From Humulus lupulus (lineage: Eukaryota; Streptophyta; Magnoliopsida; Rosales; Cannabaceae), in assembly GCF_963169125.1 (NCBI RefSeq), contig NC_084801.1:113735061-113799060 (forward strand): a stretch of 64,000 nt of DNA, given 5' to 3'. Positions 43,859 to 55,619 of this stretch are shown here, piece by piece. Position 1 is the stretch's first letter. Every line of letters starts with the position of its first letter. The notes beneath the pieces are model-generated. The model was given only the letters and a program-made list of their open reading frames with translations, was not told where the DNA came from and did no database searches. The translations under genes were made by a program, and so were the position numbers.

Positions 43859-45020
43859 AAAAAGAAAAGTAAACCAGTCAGGGGAAATTAAAGAAAGTGA
43901 TGTTCAATTAAAGAAAGAAGAAAAGATACACTTACATTGAGGACTTCAGATAGCCCACGACTGATAACCTGGCTATTTTGTAGCGGAGGGAGATGCAAAA
44001 AAGCTTCCTAGCTACGGTGGTGCATTGATAGCCTTTGCAGCTTCTCATGAGTAGCGTTGTAGGTGCTACTCAGCAGGTCATTGGCTGAGGGTTTTCTCGC
44101 CTACTCAGGGGGAAGGCTATTGCGAGGAGGAGAGGAGGAGGAGGAGGTGTCATATTCCTGGAAGGAGTGGGCGCTGAGGTAGGCACTGGATGATCCTCTG
44201 TTCGAGCTTTTTTCTTGGAGGGATCACTGCTGCTCTCTCTAGGGTGCCTCTTGCTCTCTCTCTTTTTGCTCGCAGGAGCTTCGACGTTTGTGTATATGTC
44301 AAAGGCTGCCTCAGAAGTCATGACTACAAGACAAAAACAGACGACCAGAAAATATAATTTAAAGGAGCAACAAAATAATGGAAAAGGGAAATTCTAAGTA
44401 ATATACCCAAGCTATTATTACTAGTTGATATATTATTTATAGAACTACTGCTACACTCACTCTTTGACTCGAAGAAGTCTGAATTAAAATTACTGGTCGT
44501 AAATTTAAAGTTTCCATCCCTATCAAATAAATGACAGGGGATAGGCAAGCTATCTAAGAGTGAGAAATCTATACTGTTCTCGTTAGAAGAATCAAGTACA
44601 GGGCTAGTGTACTCCAGAAGTTTTTGCTTGCCCCTCCCATGTTGGGCAGGAGCAGCAGTAGCCTGAGGGTTGCTGGAGGGTTCCCGTATGGTCACTCCCA
44701 TTGCTCGCCATCTTGGGGGCTGTGACACATCTTGTTGTTGCTCGAGGATTTCCTCTCTAGCAGAACTCCCTGCGGTGGACTCCTTCACTTCTTGGTGAGG
44801 TGCCAAAAGGCCGACCAGCCTTAGATTGTTCTTCGTAACTAGCTCCTTGACGCTCTTCTCAATATTCATCATGCTGGCCAGAGCTCATCTCCATCTTTGG
44901 AGTAGGGTTTGGTTAGTACCATGGACCTAGACACAATATCAAGGTTCTAAGGATGGTGAAGGAAAAAGCTGACAGAAAATAAATGACCAACGATTGAGAA
45001 ATTTACCTCCCCGTGTAAAG
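43859..45020 (-). other. Three apparent introns in the Tat-2 antisense ORF
   Basis: GT-AG pairs on the minus strand: about 45007 to 44932 (GGGAG|GTAAATTTC ... TGTCTAG|GTCC), about 44409 to 44323 (GCTTGG|GTATATTAC ... CTTGTAG|TCATG) and about 43935 to 43859 (CTCAAT|GTAAGTG ... TTCACAG|GGTATCC). Each joins conserved protein segments. The last corresponds to the intron at 380-459 in Tat-1. Confidence 0.62.
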
Positions 45021-45677
45021 GCCAAGTTGTCAGCGACCATGTCCATCGTAAGGATGTACTCTTGAAAGTACTTTCGGATTTGTAGGTGACATCACTCAGG
45101 AATTTGCAAGTATATTCTTGGTGACAGAAGTGGAAAAACCCCGTGTTATTTTGGTTGGGGTTGGACTTGAGATCAAAAAGATAATTGATCTCGTGCGGTG
45201 TAGGCATAGGGCACTTTTTATGGTTGTAAAGGATATAGAGTCCTTATAGTGCTCTATATCTATTGGGTGTAATTTGGAAGGGGTCGACCTCGAAGTGATT
45301 GATCACCCCTTGAAAAAATTCATGTAAGGGCAAGATTGCCCCTGCCTCAATGTGAAACCTCGACCAGGCGCTGAAGGCGCCTCCAGGCACGTTTTCCCTT
45401 TGGTTGGAGGTAGGTTTGATTAAGGTAACCCCAAGAAGACCGTACTTCTTGAGGTACCTTGTCACCGTCCTAGCCGGTATGGCACTAGGAGGCGCAGCGT
45501 ACCAGTCAACTTCTGGTCGAAGGCCATCATGGGGCTGGGCTTTGAGTTGAATTTCTGGTGGTGCAACATTTATAGGTTGATGATCATTTCAAGGACCCTC
45601 AATGTCGGTTGGTGGTTGTTTAGAAGGAGAATGGGTGGTTTTATTTTTCCTACGAGCTATGTGTTTAACATGATCCA

Positions 45678-47540
45678 TGTAACGACCCAACTATTCTAGA
45701 CTTTGGACCATTAAAAACTACTATACTTAATCATAAGAAAACGTACATATGAAAACATCATAACTTTATTAGATAAAGAAAAAGGTTTGAATACATAAAA
45801 ATGCGTTTAGGATATGGGATCCCATTGTTCTAAAAATAAAAACATAACATGATCTAAATAAATCAATTACAAAACTAAGTGAGGAAAAATACATAGAAAA
45901 TATGATTTAAAGACTTAAAGACTTCATCCTCTAATCGAACGCTTAGTCCATCGATTCCATCCAGCCTCAATACACAACCCCCAAGCTGCCAAGAACCTTT
46001 CCGCCATCATAGCTATTTTCCTGCACATATAAACATAAAGGAATGAGCCTAATGCCCAGCAAGGAAAATCTAACAACATAAATCATATACAAAAAAAATT
46101 CATATCATATGCTAAAAACATGTCATAACATATACCATAAGCGTATCATAAACATATGTCATATATACTAAAATGGCCATTATACTACTTGGGGCTTGTT
46201 AACTAATCAAGTCGTATGCCCATTAGATTTGTGGGGCTTGCTAGCTAAGCAAGTCATATGCCCATAAATTTATTGGGGCTTGTTAGCTATACAAGTCATA
46301 TGCCCAAGTCTAACAATATAACATTTCATAACAGATAAATCATAAGATAACATATAACATATAAAATCCTATCCTATTTTCCTTACCAATATACTGGGAT
46401 ATGAGAACAGAATCGAGACTTTGGAACACTCCTAAAAACCATAATAGAAAGGTGAGTATACTTAAAGAAAAGGGATGAAATGAACGAACTATACCATCGA
46501 AAAGATACTTACCAAGAACAATCTTACGTTCAAGATCTTAGATTGCCTAACCAAAATAGAGAGCATGAGTTAGGATTTTGAGTAGAAAAACTATAAGAAT
46601 AACACAAAAAGGAACTAGAAGAAGGAATACCTCAAATGCTTCTATAACTGAACTACACCTCGAATCGAAATATACTGTGAACCTTACTTCCCGAGTGTTT
46701 ATTAAGCTTATAAGGATAAAGCTTATAACCCAACCCAAGTGTTTATCACTCTAAAATAACCTAGCAGCTTGCAGACTTTGAACATAGCTTGATGAATGAA
46801 TAAATGGCTGGGTACTAGGTCCTATTTATAGAGTTCAAGAATGAAAAGATCTTCATTTAACTTGAATAAAATAATGGCTTTTTAATTGAAAAATATTTGA
46901 ATAATCATTCAGCAGAGGCTGAAGACTCGATCAGAAAGATGCTAGACTTATCAAGAGGTTAAAGAATAAATTAAGCTCGGTTTCAAAAGCATTCAAAAAT
47001 CATGCACATGAGTCGATATATCGCCCCTAGTAGGTGATATATCGCCTGGGCTAATATGCCCGAGGCTCGTCGAGGTGGTCGTGCGAAGTTACGTGTTTTT
47101 CGTATCCCCGTATGGCGATATATCGCCCCCTAGTGCTGCGATATATCGGCATACACTAAAATATTATACACGTAATTGCACTTTTTCAGCCTAATTTGAA
47201 TTAAGTAAATAGCTTTGACTAAGTCCTCTAACGATTTCAAAGCTGCTGGCAGACCCTAAGATATTCAAATATTACTCTTAATAAATTTATTCCTCAAAAT
47301 ACTTAATTATTCATTAAACATACACATGACAAGTGTAATTTCCTTATTGGGTTTATCTAAACCATATATTATAATAAATATCTCCTTCATAATCAGTCAT
47401 ATTAATTAAACCTTAGGTTATAATTAATATTCTTAAACTATAGGTTAAACTTATAAAATCTACAAGTGTTGCTACGAGTGTCCAACTAAATCCCGGTCTG
47501 AACCAAAATCTATAGTCATAAAAATACTACAACTATTACT
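45678..47540 (-). mobile_element. S3: LTR-like insertion in the antisense ORF, right edge uncertain
   Basis: The left end TGTAACGACCCAACTATTC resembles the Del/Tekay LTR start. Inside are three tandem GGGGCTTG...AAGTC..ATGCCC units (46191-46305), a CCCAGCAAGGAAAAT block and four GATATATCGCC palindromes (47030-47155). I cannot find the matching terminus; the antisense exon resumes by about 47575. No target duplication was found. Confidence 0.55.
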
Positions 47541-48382
47541 ATTGCTACTACTATCTAACTAGATAAGTAAAGTTCTTGGACTCTACAATATATGTGTGGC
47601 TGCCGATCTAGAAGGCAGGTCGTGGGATTTTGTTGTGAAGACGGAAAGTCAGAAAAAGGCAATGATGGTTGCTCTTGTTCTTCGAATAGCAGCGTGAGAA
47701 GTTCGTCGTCTATTGGCCTCTCACCTCCCCAAGGATCGTGCATGAATATCTGAGAAGAGTAAAAGGGAAATGAGAATCTACGACCAATAGATAGAAGAAG
47801 AAGAAGAAATGTAAGGATAACATTGCTTGTGAATAAAAGTTAAGCTTTTATACGATTAGCAGCATCCTAACATTACACTAAAAACATTCACGCAGTTTGA
47901 TAAAGCGGATCAAAAAGTGGAAGTGAAAAGTTTTTTCAAGAAATCTTTTCGACTCCAAAAATAGGCGGGAAAAACCCAGTTTTTCTGAAAACAATAAAAT
48001 CGAATTTTTACTTTGATTTTGGGCCCTAAAACAGTATTCCCATTTCCCACATTAATTTCTAAGCCTTACCTATTGTTTTGTACTACCTAAAAGCTCCTAT
48101 TCTATCATATTTCTCCATGAGAAACCGATTACACAAACTTTTTTCTCAAGAACATTAAAAACCCAAACCAGAAAACTTACGAATTTTATTCGAGATTGTA
48201 TAACAGGGAAGATGAGTAAAAAACTTACTTGGATTGCGATTTTCAGAGAAGTCACGAAGGTTGTTTCTTGAAGCTAATCGAACGCATCTCAGATCACCAA
48301 AGCTTTCTAGGTTTTTCTTGAGAAGTTTTTATGAGTACTTGAGGAGAGAGAAAGATACGGTAAAAAGTGAAAAGTGAAGAGA

Positions 48383-48392
48383 TATATTTATA
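48383..48392 (-). promoter_or_regulatory. Candidate TATA box for the antisense ORF
   Basis: The minus strand reads CAGTATAAATATATC, in otherwise plain sequence between the 3' LTR and the first antisense exon. It would start transcripts near 48355, about 600 nt before the first ATG at 47743. Confidence 0.45.
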
Positions 48393-48585
48393 CTGATCAT
48401 GGTGAAAATAAAGAGGTAATAATGGGGGTAAGATTTCGATGCATGGGAAATCATATTAGCTATCGAAATATTTTTGGGATACTCTAAAGGTCATGATTGC
48501 TTACTTATTCGAAAAGGCACTAACAGATGTGACAGGTCAGACGAATCGCTGGTCGAGTAAGTTTATTAAATGTTGGTCGCATTAA

Positions 48586-48603
48586 AATAAACTTGGGGGC
48601 AAA
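48586..48603 (+). promoter_or_regulatory. Tat-2 polypurine tract
   Basis: AAACTTGGGGGCAAA directly before the 3' LTR TGTTTACCC. This is a typical plant Ty3/gypsy PPT and it fixes the element's orientation as plus. Confidence 0.8.
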
Positions 48604-49186
48604 TGTTTACCCAAAAAAGATTCATCTGATGATGTGGCAAGTCCGGTATGCACGTGGGATGCGCGTGACCATTTAAGCAATTACGTTTCTGGTCGACCAT
48701 TGATAAGAGGAAAATTCACTCAGTAGAAGGCATATTTCATGGGCGACCAAGCTAGTTGCAGTATATCAGATACTTTCTATTGATATGTGATCTCGCATTT
48801 ATGTAGTAATTGTAATTTCCATTATTATTTGAGATACGCTTGTATTAAATGTAATCAAGGCCCACCGGCCCACAAGGAGATCCTTGAGCCTATGAATAAG
48901 ACTGAAAGGGTTCATTTTCAGGACCTTCGAATCGAGAGAGAGAGAGAATTATTGTTTTTACCCAATACCTTGTATCATTCGTTGAGCTTGTGAAACTTAG
49001 TAAACCTAGTTTACTAATCGCAGTTTTTCAATATATTAATAAGAACACTAAGTGGATGAAGGACATTACCACCATCTAGGGCCGAACCATTATAAATTTT
49101 TGTGTCATTTATCTTTTTAGCTTGAATTCATCTCATTTCTTTCGTTTTACTTGACTCTGTGCCGTTGACCAAATCAAGGGTCAACA
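48604..49186 (+). repeat. Tat-2 3' LTR
   Basis: Complete LTR, TGTTTACCC to GGTCAACA, 583 bp. The TATA box is degraded to TATGAATAAG (48891-48900) while the 5' copy keeps TATAAATAAG. Substitutions and a short insertion (GTAATCA) separate the two copies. Confidence 0.9.
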
Positions 49187-49747
49187 GACCCTTTTGCCCC
49201 TTTAACTATTCAATCTTCTAATGGTTCCTAAGGGTAAAATGGTCATTATTCTCGATTCCCGCTAATTTCTCAAGTGTTCCTAGCATTTACCAATTAATCC
49301 CGTCATGTCCAAATAATTACGAAATACTTATTCATTACGTAATATATCCCAAAATATTCTAGAAATTCCCAAAAATACCCCAAGGCTCCCTTGAGCTGGG
49401 TATTAAACCCTGCTGTGACTATTTCGCTAATCCACTCACTAGGACCGTCTCGAGCCATATACTGAAAATATATCCACATAATAATGTAGTATAAAAAATT
49501 TATCACATATAATCACATTTATGCCCTTAACCGGCCAAAATTACTAATATGCCTTTATAAGCTATAAATGGCCCACATGCATATTTAGTACTCATAAACA
49601 TGCTTATAACATACTCATATAATCATATTAATCATGCATGCCACGTAATCATGAATTTAACCAATTAAACATACATATAAACCAATTATGCCTTCCCGAC
49701 ACATTAATCAAGGCCCTAAGCCCTATTAGCAATTTTGGGTCGTTACA

Positions 49748-50288
49748 AAATATTTCTCAAATATCCATGTAACAAATGACAACCTGAAAAATATAAGAAC
49801 CACACATAAAAAGAACTAAAAATATAAAATAATAATAATAAATCTAAAAAAAAGTAAGACTAAAAAGTATTAAAAATCTATCCTATCAACTTCCCCCAAA
49901 CTAAACCTTTATTCGCCATCGAGTAAATAACACAAAAGACAAACAAAAACCAAACTAAAACCCAAAACAACGAACACAAATTAAGCAAGCCAATAACAAC
50001 AATTTAAGCCTCAAAATATTATGAATAACATGCTTACATAATATTCAGGAAAATAAACCAATAATCCCGAATTTCAATCAAAATATTTTTCCAATTCACT
50101 TAAGTCCAAAAAAAATAAAAGCTCTCCTAATCATGATTAATAAAAAAAATGCATTTTAATCAATTCATTCTTACAAAAAAAAAAATTTCATTACAATCGA
50201 TCAATCATTATCCCATAAGCTTGGTATACTTACTAATTTCCACTATTGTAGATAACACATGCTAAAACATCAATAGGTCTTTCATGGC
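49748..50288. other. GAG-1 non-coding region, left part
   Basis: AT-rich, no gene. It holds CTTCCCCCAAACT at 49891 (minus strand AGTTTGGGGGAAG, a PPT-like purine run). The same motif occurs at 55503. Confidence 0.45.
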
Positions 50289-52316
50289 TTATATGTAACG
50301 CCCTGGTTACTCCAAGACCACTACTATGGATTTTAAACAATGCTTAAATTGCTAAACGAGTCATTTGGTTATAAACGTGCATCTAGGTGTTATTAATAGG
50401 CCAGGGTGAAAATCTTGATTAAAAGGAATGAATATATTTTATTTAAAACATTAAACTGTACATGGGCCCATAAAAGTGTTTACAAAGTTATTTACAATCC
50501 AAAATGGTCATTAGAGTATAAAATTACAACCCGCCGACCGAAGCGGGAAAAATAGGGTTCACCCCTAGTTCCTTTGAGAAACACCTTGGCCGTGGTGGTC
50601 AAGCGACTGGATATGTACACATCGCCACCTAATCTCTCCACCCAAGGCTGGGTGAGTTTTTCTTTCCCTCTACCTGCACCCCATAGCACCCGTGAGCCAA
50701 GGTGAGCAAGAAAACTTATTACTGCATGTATACAGTATCAATAAATGATTCTAGTAGTCATTCTGGGGCTTGTAGCCCTAATCAGATAGTGAGTCACACT
50801 CTGGGGCTCCACACCCTAATTAGATGGGTGACTAATGAGTCACACTTTGGATAGATGACTAATAATTATATCTCTCGATAGATGAATAATAAGTCTATCT
50901 CTGGGGATCCACTCCGTAAGCCATGTGATGTTCGGTCACCTGAGCCTTTTGGCCCTGGCTCTACATAACTAGCTTTTAGACAAGACAAGCGCTTTAGTTT
51001 TCGTCGACCTTGGGGGTCGGTCAAGCATTTCATGCTCATGTTGATTAGATCTAATCATTTCAGCCTGTGATAAACACATTAATGTCGTTCTTCACTCTTA
51101 ACCCAATACCATACGACCAGTGCTCAGTATCACCGATTAACTTGACTGATAAGTCATAGCTTAAGGATCAATACTAAAAGCTATTGTTGTTCCCTGACTA
51201 ATAAGTTCGTGCCACACACAAAGAACCAAAGCTGCAATGCATTTACTATGCAATCAATGTCCATATATAGAGTACTCAACATGCCTCATCAATAAACATG
51301 CATGTCACATATTGGGTCCAGGTTTCTTACCTCTGGTTTGAGCATGAAATAATAAAAGAACGACCTTTGAGAACTATCGATCCTTAAGTACCTTAGCGGT
51401 CACCTAGTCATAACCAAATGTGAAATCCCATCAATAAAAATAAATAATAAAAGGTTCATGATCTAAACCTCACTACCGGGGCCTAGAATCGTACTAAAAT
51501 GGTTAGTAGATTCGATCTCGAGCCTTAGGAAATGAAAACCCGCGCTTAAAACCCTTGAAAAACCCCTCTTGGCACAAAAGGAAGGTGCGAGTTGCGACTT
51601 GAACTAGTGGGTCGCGGTACGCCCCCAAGACAGAAAGCCTCTATCTTGGGTACCAGGGGTGCGCCGCGACTTGGCCTAGTGGTTCGCGGCGCACTTACTT
51701 AACAGAGCCCAGGGGAGGCTCTGGCTTGGGTCCAGGTCATGACTTGCATGAACTTGGTCGCAACTTGACCCAACGAACATAGCTTCCCTGCCCATTTCTC
51801 AATTCAAACCAGCCTAAACCTTCATCAATTCAATCCCAAATTCTCAACCAAACATTACCACAACACAAACAAAATTTAAACAGCAAAACCCATGATTTGG
51901 AAACACTTAAAACCTCATCAAAAACCCAATTATAAAATAAAAACCCTCAAGCTTTAAACTAACCTCAAAATAGAGCAAAACCAGAAAATTGAACTGAAAT
52001 TCTTACCTTAAACTTGAATTAAACCCCCTTCAATGACTGTAACACAATCCTAAGCTCACAAGCCCTGATTCCCCAAGTTTAATCCTCAAGCTAAGCTTCA
52101 AAAATCACAATCGAGAGAGAGAAGGAGAAAGAAACTCTGTTTTCGCCTTAAGCTTTAATCTTCTACAACCCTCTAAGTTTGAACATATCCCATGGTCAAA
52201 AGACCAAAATGCCCTTAAGCCCATTTAATTTCTTTATAGCCACCCAAGGGCAAAACAGTCATTTCCCGCTTATCCCGCTGATCATAGTTAATGTCCTCCA
52301 ATTCCCGTTACTCCTA

Positions 52317-54249
52317 TGTTTGGAGTGTGTCCTAAAAGCATGTAAAGACATTTGTTTTTCTGTAAATAAATAAATACAATGGTTTATTATTATTGTTATA
52401 TTTATATTGTTAAATTATTGTTTGAATAATTTTGTAAATATCAGAAAAATTCCATATTCATTATTGAGGATGTGATCTTGTACTAGTACGAGAGAATTAA
52501 GATCACATGAATGAATAAAAATAGTCAACAACAACAAATTAAAGTTATGGAACTCTTTAATTGGAGTTGTAAGTATGGTTTACTGAGTATCATAATGATA
52601 CAAATAATCTAGATTCGGATTATTGATGTGGTAAGACATCTCGGTAAAGGTGCTTTATATAATATGATTATATATGACATGGACCGATATGAATTAAAGT
52701 CTTTATCCAAAAACCATTTAACAATAAAGACTTGTAATTCATATCATAACTGATGACCCTTTATAGATCAACCTTAATCATGAGTGTTCATGAACTCCTG
52801 TTCATGTTTATTAAATCTTTTGATTCATTCGTTAAGGTCTCTTCAAAGAATGAGGCTAATGACTTTTGTTTTGGAGATTTAATATCATGGATGGATGGGA
52901 ACATGTATCAACAATACGAAATCTAATCTTTCCTAACGGATCGTGTATTAGTTCCATTAAGGGTTAATTCTGGAACTGAATGATTTTGAGCTCAAATCTA
53001 TAATTAAATTATAGATTAACTATTCACTAGTGAATTAATGGTACTTAAGGAATAAGAAGTAAATTAGAAAGGTAAAATGGTAATTCTTCCATTCTAATTT
53101 ATGATCTAATTAAATAGAGGGTTGAACTATTGTAAGATGGTTATATCAATCGACGACTTAAGAAAAGATTTATGTAAAAGTATATCGATAACATAAAGAG
53201 TGCAATTCTAAATTTATAGTGGAGTAATATCAGAATTAATAAATTAACTATTATAATTAAAGAGTTTAATTATTTAGTTTATTTATTGGAGCTTAATGTT
53301 ATAGGTCCATGGTCCCCGAAATGGCTCAGACAATCCATAACAAAGGTAAATACAAAAATGGGCAAAAAGGACTTATGTGATAAGTAAAATATTTTTCTAT
53401 GTATCAAACATAATTATTGTTTAATTATGTGTAATTAATTAATTCTAATTATTTGATTTAACAAAAATATAATTAATTTTGAATTAATTTATTTTTGGGA
53501 TTTTTGGTATTTAATAGTAATAAAAATTGGGAAAAATCACATGCCATCACTGACATGTGGTACACGTGTAGCACAGTGCACAGTCACTGTGGTACACGTG
53601 TAGCACAATGCACAGTCACTGTGCTACACGCATAAGAGACTGTGATCAGTTTCTAGGTTCCACAATTTTAGTTATTTAATTATTAAATAAATAATGCGAT
53701 ATTGTAATTTGATTAAAATATTATTTTTTAAACAAAAATTTGATAACTGATTAGTTATTTTCAAATTGTTTAAAATAACTAAGATTTTATTTTAATATAT
53801 TTGATATATTAAATATAGTTTATCATTTTTTCAGAACGTAACTTTTCAGAGATAGAAAAATATCTAGAATTCTCTCTCAGAGAAAGAGAGCAGTGACACA
53901 AACAAAAGTCACTATTCTTCTCAAAACCTAGGTCCAAACTTTATCAGATCTCATGTGTTGAGAACATCTGATAAATAGTTTTTTGCCTATTGTTTGTATA
54001 GCGAGCCCACACTCGTTCTTTGTGTGCTGAGAACATTTTGGAAGATCTTGGTGTGAGATCTCAAGGATTTAGCCATACAAAAAGACAGCAGCACGGAAGG
54101 ACCTGAGGTAATTTTTCTATTCTTGTGTTTGATTCAATATATATATATGCATGTGAAGAAGTCGATCTTGAAATCTTATGGGATTAAACTAACAATTTGA
54201 TTGTTGTTCCGCTGTGCATAATCTCTGATTTGATCAATAAAAACCAACA
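52317..54249. mobile_element. S5: solo LTR of another LTR retrotransposon (possibly Ty1/copia)
   Basis: It starts TGTTTGGAGTGTGTCC and ends AAAAACCAACA. Flanks TCCTA (52312-52316) and TCCCA (54250-54254) differ at one base. S4 sequence is continuous across it, as comparison with 29830-29900 shows. 1.93 kb, AT-rich, no coding frame. The family is not recognised; length and TG...CA ends suit a copia-type LTR but this is a guess. Confidence 0.7.
53557..53637. repeat. 32-bp tandem repeat with palindromes in S5
   Basis: GTGGTACACGTGTAGCACA begins at 53557 and again at 53589. Each unit includes TACACGTGTA and CACAGTCACTGTG, both self-complementary, and a third partial unit in inverted form (CACTGTGCTACACG) follows. 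Confidence 0.75.
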
Positions 54250-54601
54250 TCCCATTCTTAAATAATAATTAAATCATAACCCATTACTCGTTCATTCCTA
54301 GTAATGTACTAAACATAAAATTACCCCTAGACTTACCCCGAGCCAGGAAATTAATCCCGTTATGACTAAACCGCTAACTTGTGTACTAGGATCGTCTCAT
54401 GCCGAAAAACTCGAACATATCCACATAATAATGCGGTCTCATCCATACATCACAAACATGCACATAAATATACAGATATGCAATTGTCATCATATAATCA
54501 TGCATTTAATCACGCAATTGCATAATAAATCAATTATGTCCCTCTTGGCCCCCTAATCCAAGCATTAAACCACATTAGGGAATTTAGGAAATTACATTAT
54601 A

Positions 54602-55619
54602 ATTGAACGACTTAGGTCTAGATAGATAAAAAAGTCATTTAGGTTCAAATATACCCTAAGCATACAAACCAAACAAATCAATCTTATGAAAAACTTACAA
54701 ACCCAAAACAATCCCACATTTCTCAATCTTTCTTGCTTTGAGAGAGAATTCACAAACATGAATTTTTTTCTTCATTTCTTTTCCCTAATGATACTAAATT
54801 CCCCCAAACATATTTCTTTGTATTTTAAATTGGTGTGTAGTTTATTTTCAATATTTTTTTCTTTCTTTTTCTCTCAATTTTTCTTCTTTTATTGACACAA
54901 ATTTCTAAATATAAACCCAATTACAAACCATCCCCCAATCACTTTTCATACGCTCATGTTACAAATCAAAAGGAAGAAAAAAATAATAGCAAAGTTTCAA
55001 ATAGGCTCAAAATAAGTGTTAAACAATAAAAAGATTCACATTGAGCTCAAAAATAGGTAACTAAGGATTTAGTCTTTTCAAAGAATTGCCTAAATCATCT
55101 TCCTAAGCATGTATCATCTAGGATTTCATCTCAAAAAGCAAGCAAACAAGTTCTAAGATAAAACCAATTTCAATTTTAATTTTTATCTTAAAAATTCTGC
55201 AAGCATAAATAATATTCAATCACATAAAATTTATTAAAAGATCATGATTAAGCTCTCAATTATTTATGTAGACAAAGTAAAAATGGAAAGAACTATTCAA
55301 CTAAGCACACATATTTTTATAGTTTCATTCCTCCATTCAATTTATACAGCATATCATTCAACATATTATCATTGGCTAATTATTGTCAACTTGATTCACA
55401 CTAACAACCTAAACAAAAACTAAACAAAACATAAAATAAATATAAATCTAACAAAACAAACTAAGATATATACAATGAGCAAAGCAATAAAAATCAAATC
55501 GCTTCCCCCAAACTTAATCTAAACATTGTGCCCAATGTATAAATAAAAGAAAAGGAAAAGAAAACTCCCCTGTAATCCAATGCATTGCTCCATTGTAGTG
55601 ACATTCATTACTATCCTCC
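54602..55619. other. GAG-1 non-coding region, right part
   Basis: AT-rich sequence without a gene, downstream of the gag-like ORF in element orientation. A PPT-like AAGTTTGGGGGAAG on the minus strand lies at 55501-55514. Confidence 0.5.

Larger units (their letters stand above)
43283..47743 (-). pseudogene. Tat-2 antisense extra ORF, multi-exon (gypsy-type transposon protein)
   Basis: Read on the minus strand. The first exon (47743 to about 47575) is MHDPWGGERPIDDELLTLLF. After S3, MDHVKHIARRKNKTTHSPSK leads into YLKKYGLLGVTLIKPTSNQR, AWSRFHIEAGAILPLHEFF and MPTPHEINYLFDLKSNPNQN, the conserved 'putative gypsy type transposon' domain of plant genomes. Then come a linker (44872-44408), a Lys/Pro-rich segment (44321-44070) and a coiled coil (AEARHAEEMKSVKARVANLS) ending near 43290. 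In-frame stops (after IEGP and NRYRAL) and a frame change near 43480 show decay. Function unknown. It is opposite to pol. Confidence 0.75.
40924..49186 (+). mobile_element. Tat-2: Tat-lineage element with large internal deletion
   Basis: It is bounded by LTRs 40924-41490 and 48604-49186, with near-identical flanks GACCA (40919-40923) and GACCC (49187-49191); the Del-1 3' LTR shows GACCC is original. The left LTR stops about 6 bp short of its CA end and runs straight into integrase, so PBS, gag, protease, RT and both RNase H domains are deleted. It retains integrase (plus strand), an antisense extra ORF with introns (minus strand) and the PPT. S3 interrupts the antisense ORF. Confidence 0.88.
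32246..49747 (-). mobile_element. Del-1: Del/Tekay-lineage chromovirus
   Basis: A minus-strand element with 3' LTR (32246-34303, left part displaced out of the window by Tat-1), pol with chromodomain, protease, gag, a tRNA-iMet PBS and a 5' LTR (39195-49747) split by Tat-2. The LTR is about 2.3 kb when Tat-2 is removed. Long LTRs, TGGTATCAGA PBS and a C-terminal chromodomain are known traits of the Del/Tekay lineage. Coding parts are heavily frameshifted, with catalytic mutations in protease, RT and integrase. Confidence 0.88.
39195..49747 (-). repeat. Del-1 5' LTR, split by Tat-2
   Basis: The LTR is 39195-40918 plus 49187-49747 (about 2.3 kb). Its joined sequence matches the 3' LTR: ...TTATCCCAAAAAGACC | CTTTTGCCCC... 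against 33735-33765. It starts TGTAACGCCC and shares ACCTGCACCACGTAGCACCC (39567) and a GC-rich inverted-repeat cassette (40255-40450). Confidence 0.88.
50294..54596 (-). mobile_element. S4: solo LTR of Del/Tekay type, split by S5
   Basis: It starts TGTAACGCCCTGG and ends GGAAATTACA, with a perfect TSD TTATA (50289-50293 and 54597-54601). About 2.4 kb without S5. It is close to S1 (same TGGTTACTCCAAGAC start) but has its own GC-rich cassette (51575-51770: GCGCCGCGACTTGGCC and similar). No internal region, hence a solo LTR. Confidence 0.88.

Noticed and set aside
47555..47743. Independent 62-codon gene
   Set aside because: Best explained as the first exon of the Tat-2 antisense ORF, cut by S3.
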